Assembly (NCBI GenBank): GCA_046080125.1
Contig: JBJTTJ010000136.1
Coordinates: 1-5,838, forward strand
DNA length: 5,838 bases
Reading direction: 5' to 3'
DNA from: Cuspidothrix sp046080125
GTDB lineage: Bacteria > Cyanobacteriota > Cyanobacteriia > Cyanobacteriales > Nostocaceae
Part shown: positions 1-5,277 of the stretch, piece by piece
Layout: every line of letters starts with the position of its first letter
How positions within the stretch are numbered: the first letter of the stretch is position 1
Made by a program: the position numbers and the translations under genes
Notes under the pieces: generated by a model
What the model was told of the DNA's origin: nothing
Databases searched by the model: none
What the model saw: only the letters and a program-made list of their open reading frames with translations

Positions 1-940
1 CAGCAGTTTTATCTACCACATTGCGTAAAGATTTACCGTGACAATAACGATCAAAATTGTCAAGAAATAGGGCAATGGTTCTCTCTTTAACTCTAGGAGA
101 ATTTCCAGAACAATGGGGGGTAATAAACACATTTGGTAATGCCCATAAAGGACTTTCCGGTGGTAGGGGTTCTGTAAATACTGTATCTAAAGCTGCGCCA
201 GCAATCCAATTTTCTTGTAAAGCTTTACTAAGTGCTAATTCATCAACAATTGCCCCCCTTGCAATATTAATTAAATAGGAATCTGGGCGGAATAAACGTA
301 AAGTTTCTAAATCAATTAAACCCTTTGTTTCTGGAGTTAAAGGAGTAGCAATCACCACAAATTCTGACTCTGGAAGTAATTTTTTCCACTCATTAGCACC
401 CACTACTTGATCAAAATTTGTTAATGGTTTTCCACTACGAGAACTACCAAAAATTCGCATTCCGAATGCTTTAGCACGAACCGCAATTTCTTGACCAATG
501 CCACCAGCGCCGATAATTAATAAAGTTCTCTCGAATAATTCTTGAATTGGTAAACCCCTTTGCCAATTATGTTCAGAATGTTGTTGATACAGTTTTTGTA
601 GCTGTTTTGCATAAGCCAAAATGTAAGTAATCACAAATTCCGAAATCGGGATAGCATGAGTCCTGGCACCATTAGTTAAAATTAAATCTCTTTCTAAATA
701 TTTTGGTGTCAAAATATGATTTACACCTGCATTTGGGGCATGATGCCAGCGTAATGAAGGCGAAGCATCTAATACTCGATGTAAAGTAGTAGGTTTGAGA
801 TAAAACCAACTAAAATAAACTTCCGCATCTGTAGCATCACCGGCGATATTACCCTCACTATCCACAGGCAATACAGTATGATTTTTAGGTAAATGCGGCT
901 CAATTTCATGGGCAATTTCTACTGGTAAAATGAGTTTCAT
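1..940 (-). CDS. D-2-hydroxyacid dehydrogenase, C-terminus cut by window edge
   Basis: Predicted cytoplasmic NAD(P)-dependent oxidoreductase interconverting a 2-oxoacid and a D-2-hydroxyacid. The frame translates for 313 residues from ATG at 938-940 with no stop; family members are usually 310-335 aa, so only a few residues are missing. Visible features: an N-terminal substrate-binding half; the Rossmann loop GAGGIG at residues 144-149; the family's catalytic triad as Arg228 (in NIARG), Glu257 (in FTEPLPPESPLW) and His276 (in TPHCSG). Strand beta-2 ends in GSSRS (165-169), with Arg rather than Asp, which suggests NADPH over NADH (inference). The start has a good Shine-Dalgarno site and lies 12 nt after the solute-binding protein stop, so the two genes are very probably cotranscribed. 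The substrate is unknown; glyoxylate/hydroxypyruvate reductase-like activity or reduction of a cluster-specific 2-oxoacid are both possible. Family call strong, substrate open. Confidence 0.92.
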   Translation of the reverse strand, partial: MKLILPVEIAHEIEPHLPKNHTVLPVDSEGNIAGDATDAEVYFSWFYLKPTTLHRVLDASPSLRWHHAPNAGVNHILTPKYLERDLILTNGARTHAIPISEFVITYILAYAKQLQKLYQQHSEHNWQRGLPIQELFERTLLIIGAGGIGQEIAVRAKAFGMRIFGSSRSGKPLTNFDQVVGANEWKKLLPESEFVVIATPLTPETKGLIDLETLRLFRPDSYLINIARGAIVDELALSKALQENWIAGAALDTVFTEPLPPESPLWALPNVFITPHCSGNSPRVKERTIALFLDNFDRYCHGKSLRNVVDKTA

Positions 941-945
941 GATAA

Positions 946-949
946 CTCC
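946..949 (-). promoter_or_regulatory. Ribosome binding site of the hydroxyacid dehydrogenase
   Basis: On the minus strand GGAG lies 5 nt before the ATG at 938-940 (TTGGAGTTATC-ATG). It falls in the 12-nt gap after the upstream stop codon and fixes the start of the dehydrogenase. Confidence 0.7.
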
Positions 950-952
950 AAT

Positions 953-1978
953 TTATTTTTTTGATGTTGATACAATCCAATCATTCAACTTAAAATCGGA
1001 CTTGGCCAATTTTTGGGCGACTAAAAATTTCTTTGTTCCTTCTAATAATTCCACCCCCTTTGCTGGAATTGGTTCTTCTGGAAACTGTGTTAAAGGAAAA
1101 GAAGCCTTAACAATATCGAGAGGATAGCCAGAAACATCAGCGTGAAATTTATAATAGGCTTCTGGATTAGCTTTAATATCCTTTACCGATGCTTCTTTAA
1201 GTTGATTCCATGTTTGTGGTAAATCGGGATATTTAGCAAGAAAAGATTCCGTGATTACAGTAACACTTGTTCCTGGTAAATCAGGATGTTTTACTGCTTC
1301 ATCAATCACTGTATAACCTTTTGCTTTTAATAATGGTCCCGTACCAGTTGGTGCTGCGATCGCCGCTACATCACCTCTTTCTAATGCTGATTGGGCTTCA
1401 TTAGGTAATAGATGAACTACAGTAACTTGCTTATCTACTCCAGACTGTTGTAACAGCCCAATTAAATAACGGTGCATATAAGAACCTTTAGATGTTGCTA
1501 CCTTTTTTCCCTTTAATTCTGTTATGGAATTTGGCCCATCTTTTTTACTTACTAGCCAAGCATTTGTTCCCACTTGTTCTTGACTAATTAAACGAGTAGG
1601 AGTACCATTGGATTTCGCAATTAAGGCAGGTGTATCGCCATAAATACCCACATCTATTTGTCCAGAAACTAAGGCTTCATTTAAGTTTGGTCCGTTGGGA
1701 AATGCAGTTGTTGTTACATCTGTAATTCCTACTTTTTGCAGTTCAGGGAGAAATTTATTTTGGTGAATTGCCCAACCAGCAGGGCCTGTAGGAACTTTGT
1801 TTTTAGAAGTGCTAATAAAACCTAGACGTAAAGTGGAAGTTGTGGTTTTAGTTGCTGCTGGAGTAGGAGTATTAGTTGCTGTTCGGGAGGTAGTTGGAAT
1901 AGAACTACAAGCTGTAGTAGAAATTAAAAAACAAGATGCAGTAACCAAAGATAGTCTAGGAAAAGAAAAATTAAGCAT
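953..1978 (-). CDS. ABC transporter solute-binding lipoprotein, SsuA/TauA/NMT1-like
   Basis: Probable periplasmic substrate-binding lipoprotein of an ABC importer for an aliphatic sulfonate, nitrate/taurine-type anion or related small molecule. From ATG at 1976-1978 it has 341 aa. Residues 1-24 form a lipoprotein signal: Arg8, a hydrophobic stretch, then a relaxed lipobox TTA-Cys24. A Thr/Ser/Pro-rich linker follows to about residue 49, then the mature fold starts at LRLGFIS. Typical family segments are EALVSGQIDVGIYGDTPALIA (about 102-122) and LKGKKVATSKGS (about 155-166). A GTG six codons upstream, right after an in-frame TAG, is an alternative start but gives a poorer signal peptide. No clear Shine-Dalgarno site precedes either start. 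It lies 45 nt after the ferredoxin and 12 nt before the dehydrogenase. No permease or ATPase gene is visible, so partners must lie outside the window. Family call firm, ligand unknown. Confidence 0.88.
   Translation of the reverse strand: MLNFSFPRLSLVTASCFLISTTACSSIPTTSRTATNTPTPAATKTTTSTLRLGFISTSKNKVPTGPAGWAIHQNKFLPELQKVGITDVTTTAFPNGPNLNEALVSGQIDVGIYGDTPALIAKSNGTPTRLISQEQVGTNAWLVSKKDGPNSITELKGKKVATSKGSYMHRYLIGLLQQSGVDKQVTVVHLLPNEAQSALERGDVAAIAAPTGTGPLLKAKGYTVIDEAVKHPDLPGTSVTVITESFLAKYPDLPQTWNQLKEASVKDIKANPEAYYKFHADVSGYPLDIVKASFPLTQFPEEPIPAKGVELLEGTKKFLVAQKLAKSDFKLNDWIVSTSKK
1356..1363. repeat. HIP1 octamer GCGATCGC
   Basis: Perfect 8-bp palindrome GCGATCGC inside the solute-binding protein gene. 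HIP1 is highly over-represented in many cyanobacterial genomes, so it supports the taxonomic reading. It is the only perfect copy I see in the window. Confidence 0.85.
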
Positions 1979-2023
1979 AGGAATTAATGACAACACCTAA
2001 AGATAACAATGTTCTATTTTGTG

Positions 2024-2353
2024 CTAATTCATTTTTTTCAACAATTGGTATGTTGAATCTTGTTTAGCTGTATTTGTAACAGATTTTACCCAACCGATAT
2101 TTTTACGATAACTTCCTAAAAGTTGAGCTTCTGCTAATGATTGTTCGTTGATTCCTGTTAATGGTTCTACGTCTGGTGAAACATACAGTGCATCTACTGG
2201 ACAGTACAATTCACACATAAAACAAGTTTGACAGTCGCTTTGTCTAGCAATTTTTGGTGCTGCATCTGGTACTTTATCAAAAACATTTGTTGGGCAAACT
2301 TTGACGCACAAATTACATTGAATACAACGAGATTCACTAACTAATTCAATCAT
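2024..2353 (-). CDS. 2x[4Fe-4S] ferredoxin-type subunit, AprB-like, with C-terminal tail
   Basis: A 109-aa electron-transfer protein. Two complete cluster motifs are visible: Cys10-x2-Cys13-x2-Cys16-x3-Cys20-Pro and Cys41-x2-Cys44-x2-Cys47-x3-Cys51-Pro, so two [4Fe-4S] clusters are expected. About 58 residues follow the last Cys, too long for a simple bacterial ferredoxin. The sequence after the second motif (CPVDALYV, then EPLTG at 63-67) recalls AprB, the ferredoxin subunit of adenylylsulfate reductase, whose C-terminal tail wraps its flavoprotein partner (known for AprAB; similarity judged by eye). The start is ATG at 2351-2353, preceded by GGGAG; an in-frame TTG five codons upstream overlaps that site and is rejected. 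It is followed by the solute-binding protein gene after 45 nt. Likely role: passing electrons to or from the flavoprotein encoded at 2710-4335, now separated from it by a repeat-filled gap. Confidence 0.9.
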   Translation of the reverse strand: MIELVSESRCIQCNLCVKVCPTNVFDKVPDAAPKIARQSDCQTCFMCELYCPVDALYVSPDVEPLTGINEQSLAEAQLLGSYRKNIGWVKSVTNTAKQDSTYQLLKKMN

Positions 2354-2361
2354 TTCTATAA

Positions 2362-2366
2362 CTCCC
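2362..2366 (-). promoter_or_regulatory. Ribosome binding site of the ferredoxin
   Basis: GGGAG on the minus strand, 8 nt before ATG 2351-2353. It decides the start: the alternative TTG codon at 2366-2368 overlaps this site. Confidence 0.75.
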
Positions 2367-2387
2367 AAAATTAATATGAATGTAGAA

Positions 2388-2420
2388 TGTAGGTTGGGTT
2401 AAGCGACAGCGCAACCCAAC
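2388..2420. repeat. GTTGGGTT-type hairpin repeat
   Basis: GTTGGGTT (2393-2400) and AACCCAAC (2413-2420) form an 8-bp perfect stem with a 12-nt loop. The left arm is preceded by TGTAG, giving a 13-mer that differs at one base from the arm at 4384-4396. Such hairpins are scattered widely in Nostocales intergenic DNA (general knowledge). If transcribed it would lie in the leader of the ferredoxin mRNA. Confidence 0.75.
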
Positions 2421-2438
2421 AAAAGTTTTGAACTCAAC

Positions 2439-2562
2439 TATAGCGTTTCCCAGTCTAATGAGGTACACACCAATTTATTCACTGTTCCCAGTTAAGAGTT
2501 CCCTGTTAAGAGTTCCCTAAAACTAAAAAACTTTGTACCTCACTAGCATGAGAAAGGCTATA
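2439..2562. mobile_element. Probable MITE with 26-bp terminal inverted repeats and TA flanks
   Basis: The left end (2441-2466, beginning TAGCGTTTC and ending TGAGGTAC) matches the reverse complement of the right end (2535-2560) at 21 of 26 positions; the inner eight bases, TGAGGTAC, are identical. Each end is flanked by TA (2439-2440 and 2561-2562), as expected for a TA target duplication of IS630/Tc1-type elements. The element is about 120 bp and encodes no protein, consistent with a non-autonomous miniature element mobilised in trans. No parental transposase is in the window, so the family is an inference. Confidence 0.6.
2491..2518. repeat. 14-bp perfect tandem duplication inside the MITE
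   Basis: GTTAAGAGTTCCCT occurs twice back to back (2491-2504 and 2505-2518) with no mismatch. A partial match, GTTCCC at 2484-2489, precedes it. It is probably a replication-slippage product in the element's centre. Confidence 0.85.
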
Positions 2563-2610
2563 ATGATTTCAAAGTCTTACTCTCCGCGCCTATGCGTGAG
2601 GTAAAATCAT
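2563..2610. repeat. Imperfect hairpin sequence right of the MITE
   Basis: ATGATTT (2563-2569) pairs with AAATCAT (2604-2610). Inside it CTTAC (2576-2580) can pair with GTGAG (2596-2600) using one G-T pair. The loop contains CTCCGCGCCTATGCG, reminiscent of the CTCTGCGCCTCTGCG motif common in Nostoc intergenic DNA (recalled, not checked). No gene or function is assigned. Confidence 0.4.
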
Positions 2611-2632
2611 ATTCTGAATCAGCAATACCAAA

Positions 2633-2698
2633 GTTTTAATAATGTTCGGTTTCCTTGCGTCAACAGTTTTAATAATGTTGGGTTTCCTTCAGTCAACC
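2633..2698. repeat. 33-bp direct tandem repeat, two copies
   Basis: Unit 1 (2633-2665) and unit 2 (2666-2698) both begin GTTTTAATAATGTT and share GGTTTCCTT and GTCAAC, with 29 of 32 aligned bases identical. Unit 2 contains GTTGGGTT and forms a hairpin with AACCCAAC across its end; unit 1 has GTTCGGTT and has lost the matching arm. This looks like a duplicated or decaying copy of the hairpin element. Confidence 0.8.
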
Positions 2699-2707
2699 CA
2701 ACCTACG
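2677..2707. repeat. GTTGGGTT-type hairpin just after the flavoprotein stop
   Basis: GTTGGGTT (2677-2684) pairs with AACCCAAC (2695-2702) over a 10-nt loop. The right side extends to AACCCAACCTACG (2695-2707), identical to the arm at 4407-4419. It begins 3 nt beyond the flavoprotein stop codon, so it will be in that gene's 3' RNA and may stabilise or partly terminate it. The minus-strand sequence that follows (ATTATTAAAAC) has no convincing T-run, so I do not call a terminator. Confidence 0.7.
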
Positions 2708-2709
2708 AT

Positions 2710-4335
2710 TTACACAGTGACAAGTTCTTTTACTCTTGTATCCTGGATAGGTGCAGCTTTTACCCACACTTGATCCAAACCACCACTAATTAAATGATGT
2801 TGTTGGTTAGTATCTTGTTGTGGATAGTCTAAATGTTTATGCATACCTCGTGTTTCTTTGCGTTCTAAGGCACTACTATACATCCATCTGGCAGTTGCCA
2901 CCATTCCCGCAGCTTCCCTGGTGCGAATAAGGTTGCTGTTATCACGAACTTGACTATTACGAATTTCATCCCAGAGATAATCTAATCTTTGTAATGACTC
3001 CGTTAAAGTTTGTTCATTGCGGAAATAGTTGCGATTGTAGGGAAATACTTCTGCTTGAGTAGCTTTGATGATGTCTTCACTGTGAATTTGCTTCTCACTA
3101 CCAGAAATAAATCCTACACCACCTACAGATTGAACTGGTCTTTGGTTTCCTTGCACACCTAAATTATGGGAGTATGTAGCCGCAGACTGTCCTGCCCAAT
3201 ACCCTGAAGATAACGCCCAAGCTGCATTATGACTACCACCTCCAGTAAAACCACCACAAATTAATTCTCTGGTTGCCGCGTCACCTGCTGCGTAAAGTCC
3301 ACGTACAGAACTAGCACAAGTATAATCAGTAATTCTAATACCACCTGTACCCCGCACAGTTCCCTCTAAACGCAAGGTGACAGGGAAACGTTGAGTAAAG
3401 GGATCAATACCTGCACGATCAAAAGGTAGGAAGAAATTGGGTTGAGATAAACGCATTGTCACCCGCATTTCTTCTGATGCTTTGTCTATAATGGCGTAAA
3501 CAGGCTGAGTTAACAAAGTTTCAGCGATGACAGAACGCCCTTTTTGTGAACCTGCGCCGGGGATAGGTGTACCATCTGCATAGGTAAAAGTTGCCCAGTT
3601 ATAAAATAGGGTTTTGGTGACAGAAGAAAAAGCAGGTGCGATACCATAGGCGTTAGAAAACTCCATTCCTGACATATCTGCACCCGCTTCAGCAGCCATC
3701 AGGTATCCGTCCCCTGTTAGCACATTGCAACCCAAGGCTTTACTTAAGAAAGCACAGCTTCCGGTAGCAATGATTACTGATCCAGCACGCACAACCCACT
3801 TTTCTTCCGTCTGACGGTTAACACCTGTCGCCCCGGCTACAGCACCTTCTGCATCTACCAACAACTGTAAAGCTGGACTGTGGTCTAAAATTTTCACCCC
3901 TGCCCGTTTGATTTGTTGGCGCATTAAGCGCATATATTCTGGCCCTTGCAGACTACGACGATAAGGTTTTCCTTCTTCATCTGTAGGAAAGGGATAACCC
4001 CATTCAGCTAGTTGATTGACGTTCGCATAGGTCTGATCTAATACCCGTTGCATCCAATCACGGCTAGATAAAAATCCTCCTAAAGCCTCCCTAGAAGCCA
4101 TTGCTGCTTCTCTACTGTCGGGTTCTGGTGGGACATACCACACACCGTTACCTGATGCAGCGGCACAGCCACTTGTACCACAATAGCCTTTATCTACTAA
4201 AACCACTTTTGCGCCAGCATTAGCCGCACTCCAAGCCGCCCAAGTACCAGCAGGTCCACCACCAATTACTAGCACGTCAGTTAGTAAGGTTTGATTAACA
4301 TCCGTATCTTGAGAAAATAGTTGTTTTTGAGTCAT
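2710..4335 (-). CDS. FAD-dependent oxidoreductase, fumarate reductase/AprA superfamily
   Basis: A 541-aa cytoplasmic flavoprotein, substrate unknown. Visible: FAD Rossmann loop GGGPAG (25-30) with Asp48 at the end of beta-2; IIATGS (188-193); GDGYLMAAEAGADM (208-221); the C-terminal FAD segment GLYAAGDAA (346-354); a helical C-terminal domain with ALERKETRGMH (489-499), matching the superfamily's R-x-E-[ST]-R-G-x-H signature. The HYxMGGI substrate motif of succinate dehydrogenase/fumarate reductase reads RGTGGI (328-333), and the GANRLGSNSL loop is replaced by GGGSHNAAWAL (365-375), so succinate or fumarate is unlikely. Start: ATG 4333-4335 has AGAGGA 6 nt upstream; an in-frame start 40 codons earlier would read through a palindromic repeat and into the SDR gene, so it is rejected. 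Probable electron partner: the 2x[4Fe-4S] protein downstream, as in AprAB. No signal peptide or Tat motif. Confidence 0.88.
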   Translation of the reverse strand: MTQKQLFSQDTDVNQTLLTDVLVIGGGPAGTWAAWSAANAGAKVVLVDKGYCGTSGCAAASGNGVWYVPPEPDSREAAMASREALGGFLSSRDWMQRVLDQTYANVNQLAEWGYPFPTDEEGKPYRRSLQGPEYMRLMRQQIKRAGVKILDHSPALQLLVDAEGAVAGATGVNRQTEEKWVVRAGSVIIATGSCAFLSKALGCNVLTGDGYLMAAEAGADMSGMEFSNAYGIAPAFSSVTKTLFYNWATFTYADGTPIPGAGSQKGRSVIAETLLTQPVYAIIDKASEEMRVTMRLSQPNFFLPFDRAGIDPFTQRFPVTLRLEGTVRGTGGIRITDYTCASSVRGLYAAGDAATRELICGGFTGGGSHNAAWALSSGYWAGQSAATYSHNLGVQGNQRPVQSVGGVGFISGSEKQIHSEDIIKATQAEVFPYNRNYFRNEQTLTESLQRLDYLWDEIRNSQVRDNSNLIRTREAAGMVATARWMYSSALERKETRGMHKHLDYPQQDTNQQHHLISGGLDQVWVKAAPIQDTRVKELVTV

Positions 4336-4341
4336 GGAAAT

Positions 4342-4347
4342 TCCTCT
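4342..4347 (-). promoter_or_regulatory. Ribosome binding site of the flavoprotein
   Basis: AGAGGA on the minus strand, 6 nt before ATG 4333-4335. It is the strongest Shine-Dalgarno site in the window and settles the start against the 40-codon N-terminal extension. Confidence 0.8.
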
Positions 4348-4369
4348 TTTTTGTAACATTAATTGATTG

Positions 4370-4419
4370 AAAAATTGAAAAATCGTAGGTTGGGTTGACG
4401 CGGGGAAACCCAACCTACG
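4370..4419 (-). terminator. Perfect 13-bp hairpin with T-runs; possible terminator or attenuator
   Basis: CGTAGGTTGGGTT (4384-4396) and AACCCAACCTACG (4407-4419) are perfect reverse complements with a 10-nt loop. On the minus strand the stem is followed by ATTTTTCAATTTTT (4383-4370), which fits an intrinsic terminator for transcripts from the SDR gene, whose stop codon is 8 nt upstream. The same hairpin family recurs at 2677-2707 in the opposite orientation, so it is also a dispersed repeat. Only 48 nt separate it from the flavoprotein ATG and I see no clear promoter there, so partial read-through is plausible. Confidence 0.5.
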
Positions 4420-4426
4420 CAGTAGC

Positions 4427-5227
4427 TTAAACTCCTGGTGTACTGCCACCATCAACTTGAATTTCTACACCAGTAATAGAAGCAGCTAAATCAGAAACTA
4501 AAAATAAAGCTAGAGATGCAATTTCTTCAGGTTTGACGATTTTTCCTAAAGGTATTGATTTCACCGCTTGGGCTTGATATTCATCCACAGTAATACCCAA
4601 ACTCTGGGCATTTTGTACTGCTAAAGTTTTCGCTCTTTCTGTGTCTGTTAATCCTGGGGAAATGGCATTAATTCTAATATTATCTAGGGCTAATTCTTTA
4701 GAAATGCCTCGTGTAAAATTCAACAATGCAGCATTTGTAGTTCCTCCTGGTAGAAAATTAGGGCGAGGTGTCCGTCCAGCACCACCAATAATGTTAACAA
4801 TGCGTCCATCCCCCTGTTTTTTTAGATGAGGTACAACTGATTTTACTAATCGAATGTAACCCAAAAGTTTTAAATTCCAAGCATCTAAAAATGTCTGGTC
4901 TGTAATATCCAGAAAAGATCCTGCTTTTGCTGAACCAGCATTGTTAATTAAAATATCAATCTTGCCAAATTGTTCTAAGGTTGTAGAAACAACTTTATCA
5001 ATATCTTCTGCTTTAGTTAAATCAGCACTAACACCAATAACTTTAGCATTTGTATTATCTAAGGATTGAATATCAATTACTGCTTGATTTAGTCTTTCTT
5101 GGTTACGAGCAGCAATAACAACATTCACACCTTCACTATATAAACCTTTGGCTGTAGCTAAACCAATTCCGGCGCTACCACCCGTAACAATTGCTGTTTT
5201 ACCTGATAGTTTTAGTTCTAAACTCAT
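4427..5227 (-). CDS. SDR-fold protein lacking the canonical catalytic residues
   Basis: A 266-aa protein of normal length for a classical short-chain dehydrogenase/reductase. The cofactor half is intact: TGGSAGIG (15-22), Arg41 after beta-2 (AARN), which favours NADP(H), D69-L70, and NNAG (95-98). The C-terminal PG motif (191-192), T-D-T-E-R and V-D-G-G (258-261) are also typical. The catalytic half is not: aligned by eye, the active-site Ser is Gly148 (NIIGGAG), the Tyr of YxxxK is Gly161 and the Lys is Asn165 (GGTTNAAL), and the region of the catalytic Asn reads NLKLLG (118-123). The rest of the fold is well kept, so this is more likely a specialised subfamily than a decaying gene. It lies 50 nt after the DUF442 gene and 91 nt before the flavoprotein ATG. 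Possible roles: an oxidoreductase with a different mechanism, or a dinucleotide-binding accessory protein. Confidence 0.9.
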   Translation of the reverse strand: MSLELKLSGKTAIVTGGSAGIGLATAKGLYSEGVNVVIAARNQERLNQAVIDIQSLDNTNAKVIGVSADLTKAEDIDKVVSTTLEQFGKIDILINNAGSAKAGSFLDITDQTFLDAWNLKLLGYIRLVKSVVPHLKKQGDGRIVNIIGGAGRTPRPNFLPGGTTNAALLNFTRGISKELALDNIRINAISPGLTDTERAKTLAVQNAQSLGITVDEYQAQAVKSIPLGKIVKPEEIASLALFLVSDLAASITGVEIQVDGGSTPGV

Positions 5228-5233
5228 AGCAAA

Positions 5234-5242
5234 TCACCCCTT
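5234..5242 (-). promoter_or_regulatory. Ribosome binding site of the SDR protein
   Basis: AAGGGGTGA on the minus strand, 6 nt before ATG 5225-5227. It matches the anti-Shine-Dalgarno partly and supports this start, after which the protein begins with a standard SDR N-terminus. Confidence 0.5.
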
Positions 5243-5277
5243 CATTATCAATTTACAAACACAACAATCTATAAAAT

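Larger units (their letters stand above)
2354..2709. other. Repeat-filled 356-bp intergenic region
   Basis: No gene is supported here. Apart from the ferredoxin ribosome binding site, the stretch is almost entirely repeat material: a GTTGGGTT hairpin at the left, a MITE-like element, an imperfect hairpin, a 33-bp tandem repeat and a second GTTGGGTT hairpin at the right. The outermost arms, GTAGGTTGGGTT at 2389-2400 and AACCCAACCTAC at 2695-2706, are perfect reverse complements, so the whole tract is bracketed by a 12-bp inverted repeat. Any promoter or processing site for the ferredoxin-SBP-dehydrogenase genes must lie within it. Confidence 0.8.

Noticed and set aside
57..278. Plus-strand open frame of 73 codons
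   Set aside because: It lies antisense inside the hydroxyacid dehydrogenase, whose catalytic motifs prove the minus-strand reading; no ribosome binding site or recognisable product.
930..1127. Plus-strand open frame of 65 codons
   Set aside because: It overlaps the end of one real gene and the start of another on the opposite strand and shows no domain.
1797..2000. Plus-strand open frame of 67 codons
   Set aside because: It is antisense to the signal peptide and Thr/Ser/Pro-rich linker of the solute-binding lipoprotein; its Val-rich composition is the mirror of that linker.
2354..2368. TTG start for the ferredoxin five codons upstream
   Set aside because: The TTG overlaps the GGGAG ribosome binding site used by the ATG at 2351-2353.
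2388..2707. CRISPR array
   Set aside because: The repeats are two tandem 33-bp units without spacers plus palindromic hairpins; there is no regular repeat-spacer pattern and no cas gene.
2354..2709. tRNA or riboswitch in the repeat-filled gap
   Set aside because: No cloverleaf, CCA-type end or known aptamer core is visible; the hairpins are accounted for by repeats.
2710..4335. Succinate dehydrogenase/fumarate reductase or L-aspartate oxidase identity
   Set aside because: The HYxMGGI and NRLGSNSL substrate motifs are replaced, and the neighbouring iron-sulfur protein has two [4Fe-4S] motifs instead of the SdhB arrangement.
4336..4455. A 40-residue N-terminal extension of the flavoprotein
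   Set aside because: It would translate the palindromic repeat and overlap the SDR 3' end. The ATG at 4333-4335 has a strong Shine-Dalgarno site and is followed by a normal flavoprotein N-terminus.
4641..4829. Plus-strand open frame of 62 codons
   Set aside because: It is a shadow of the SDR gene's most conserved region on the other strand.
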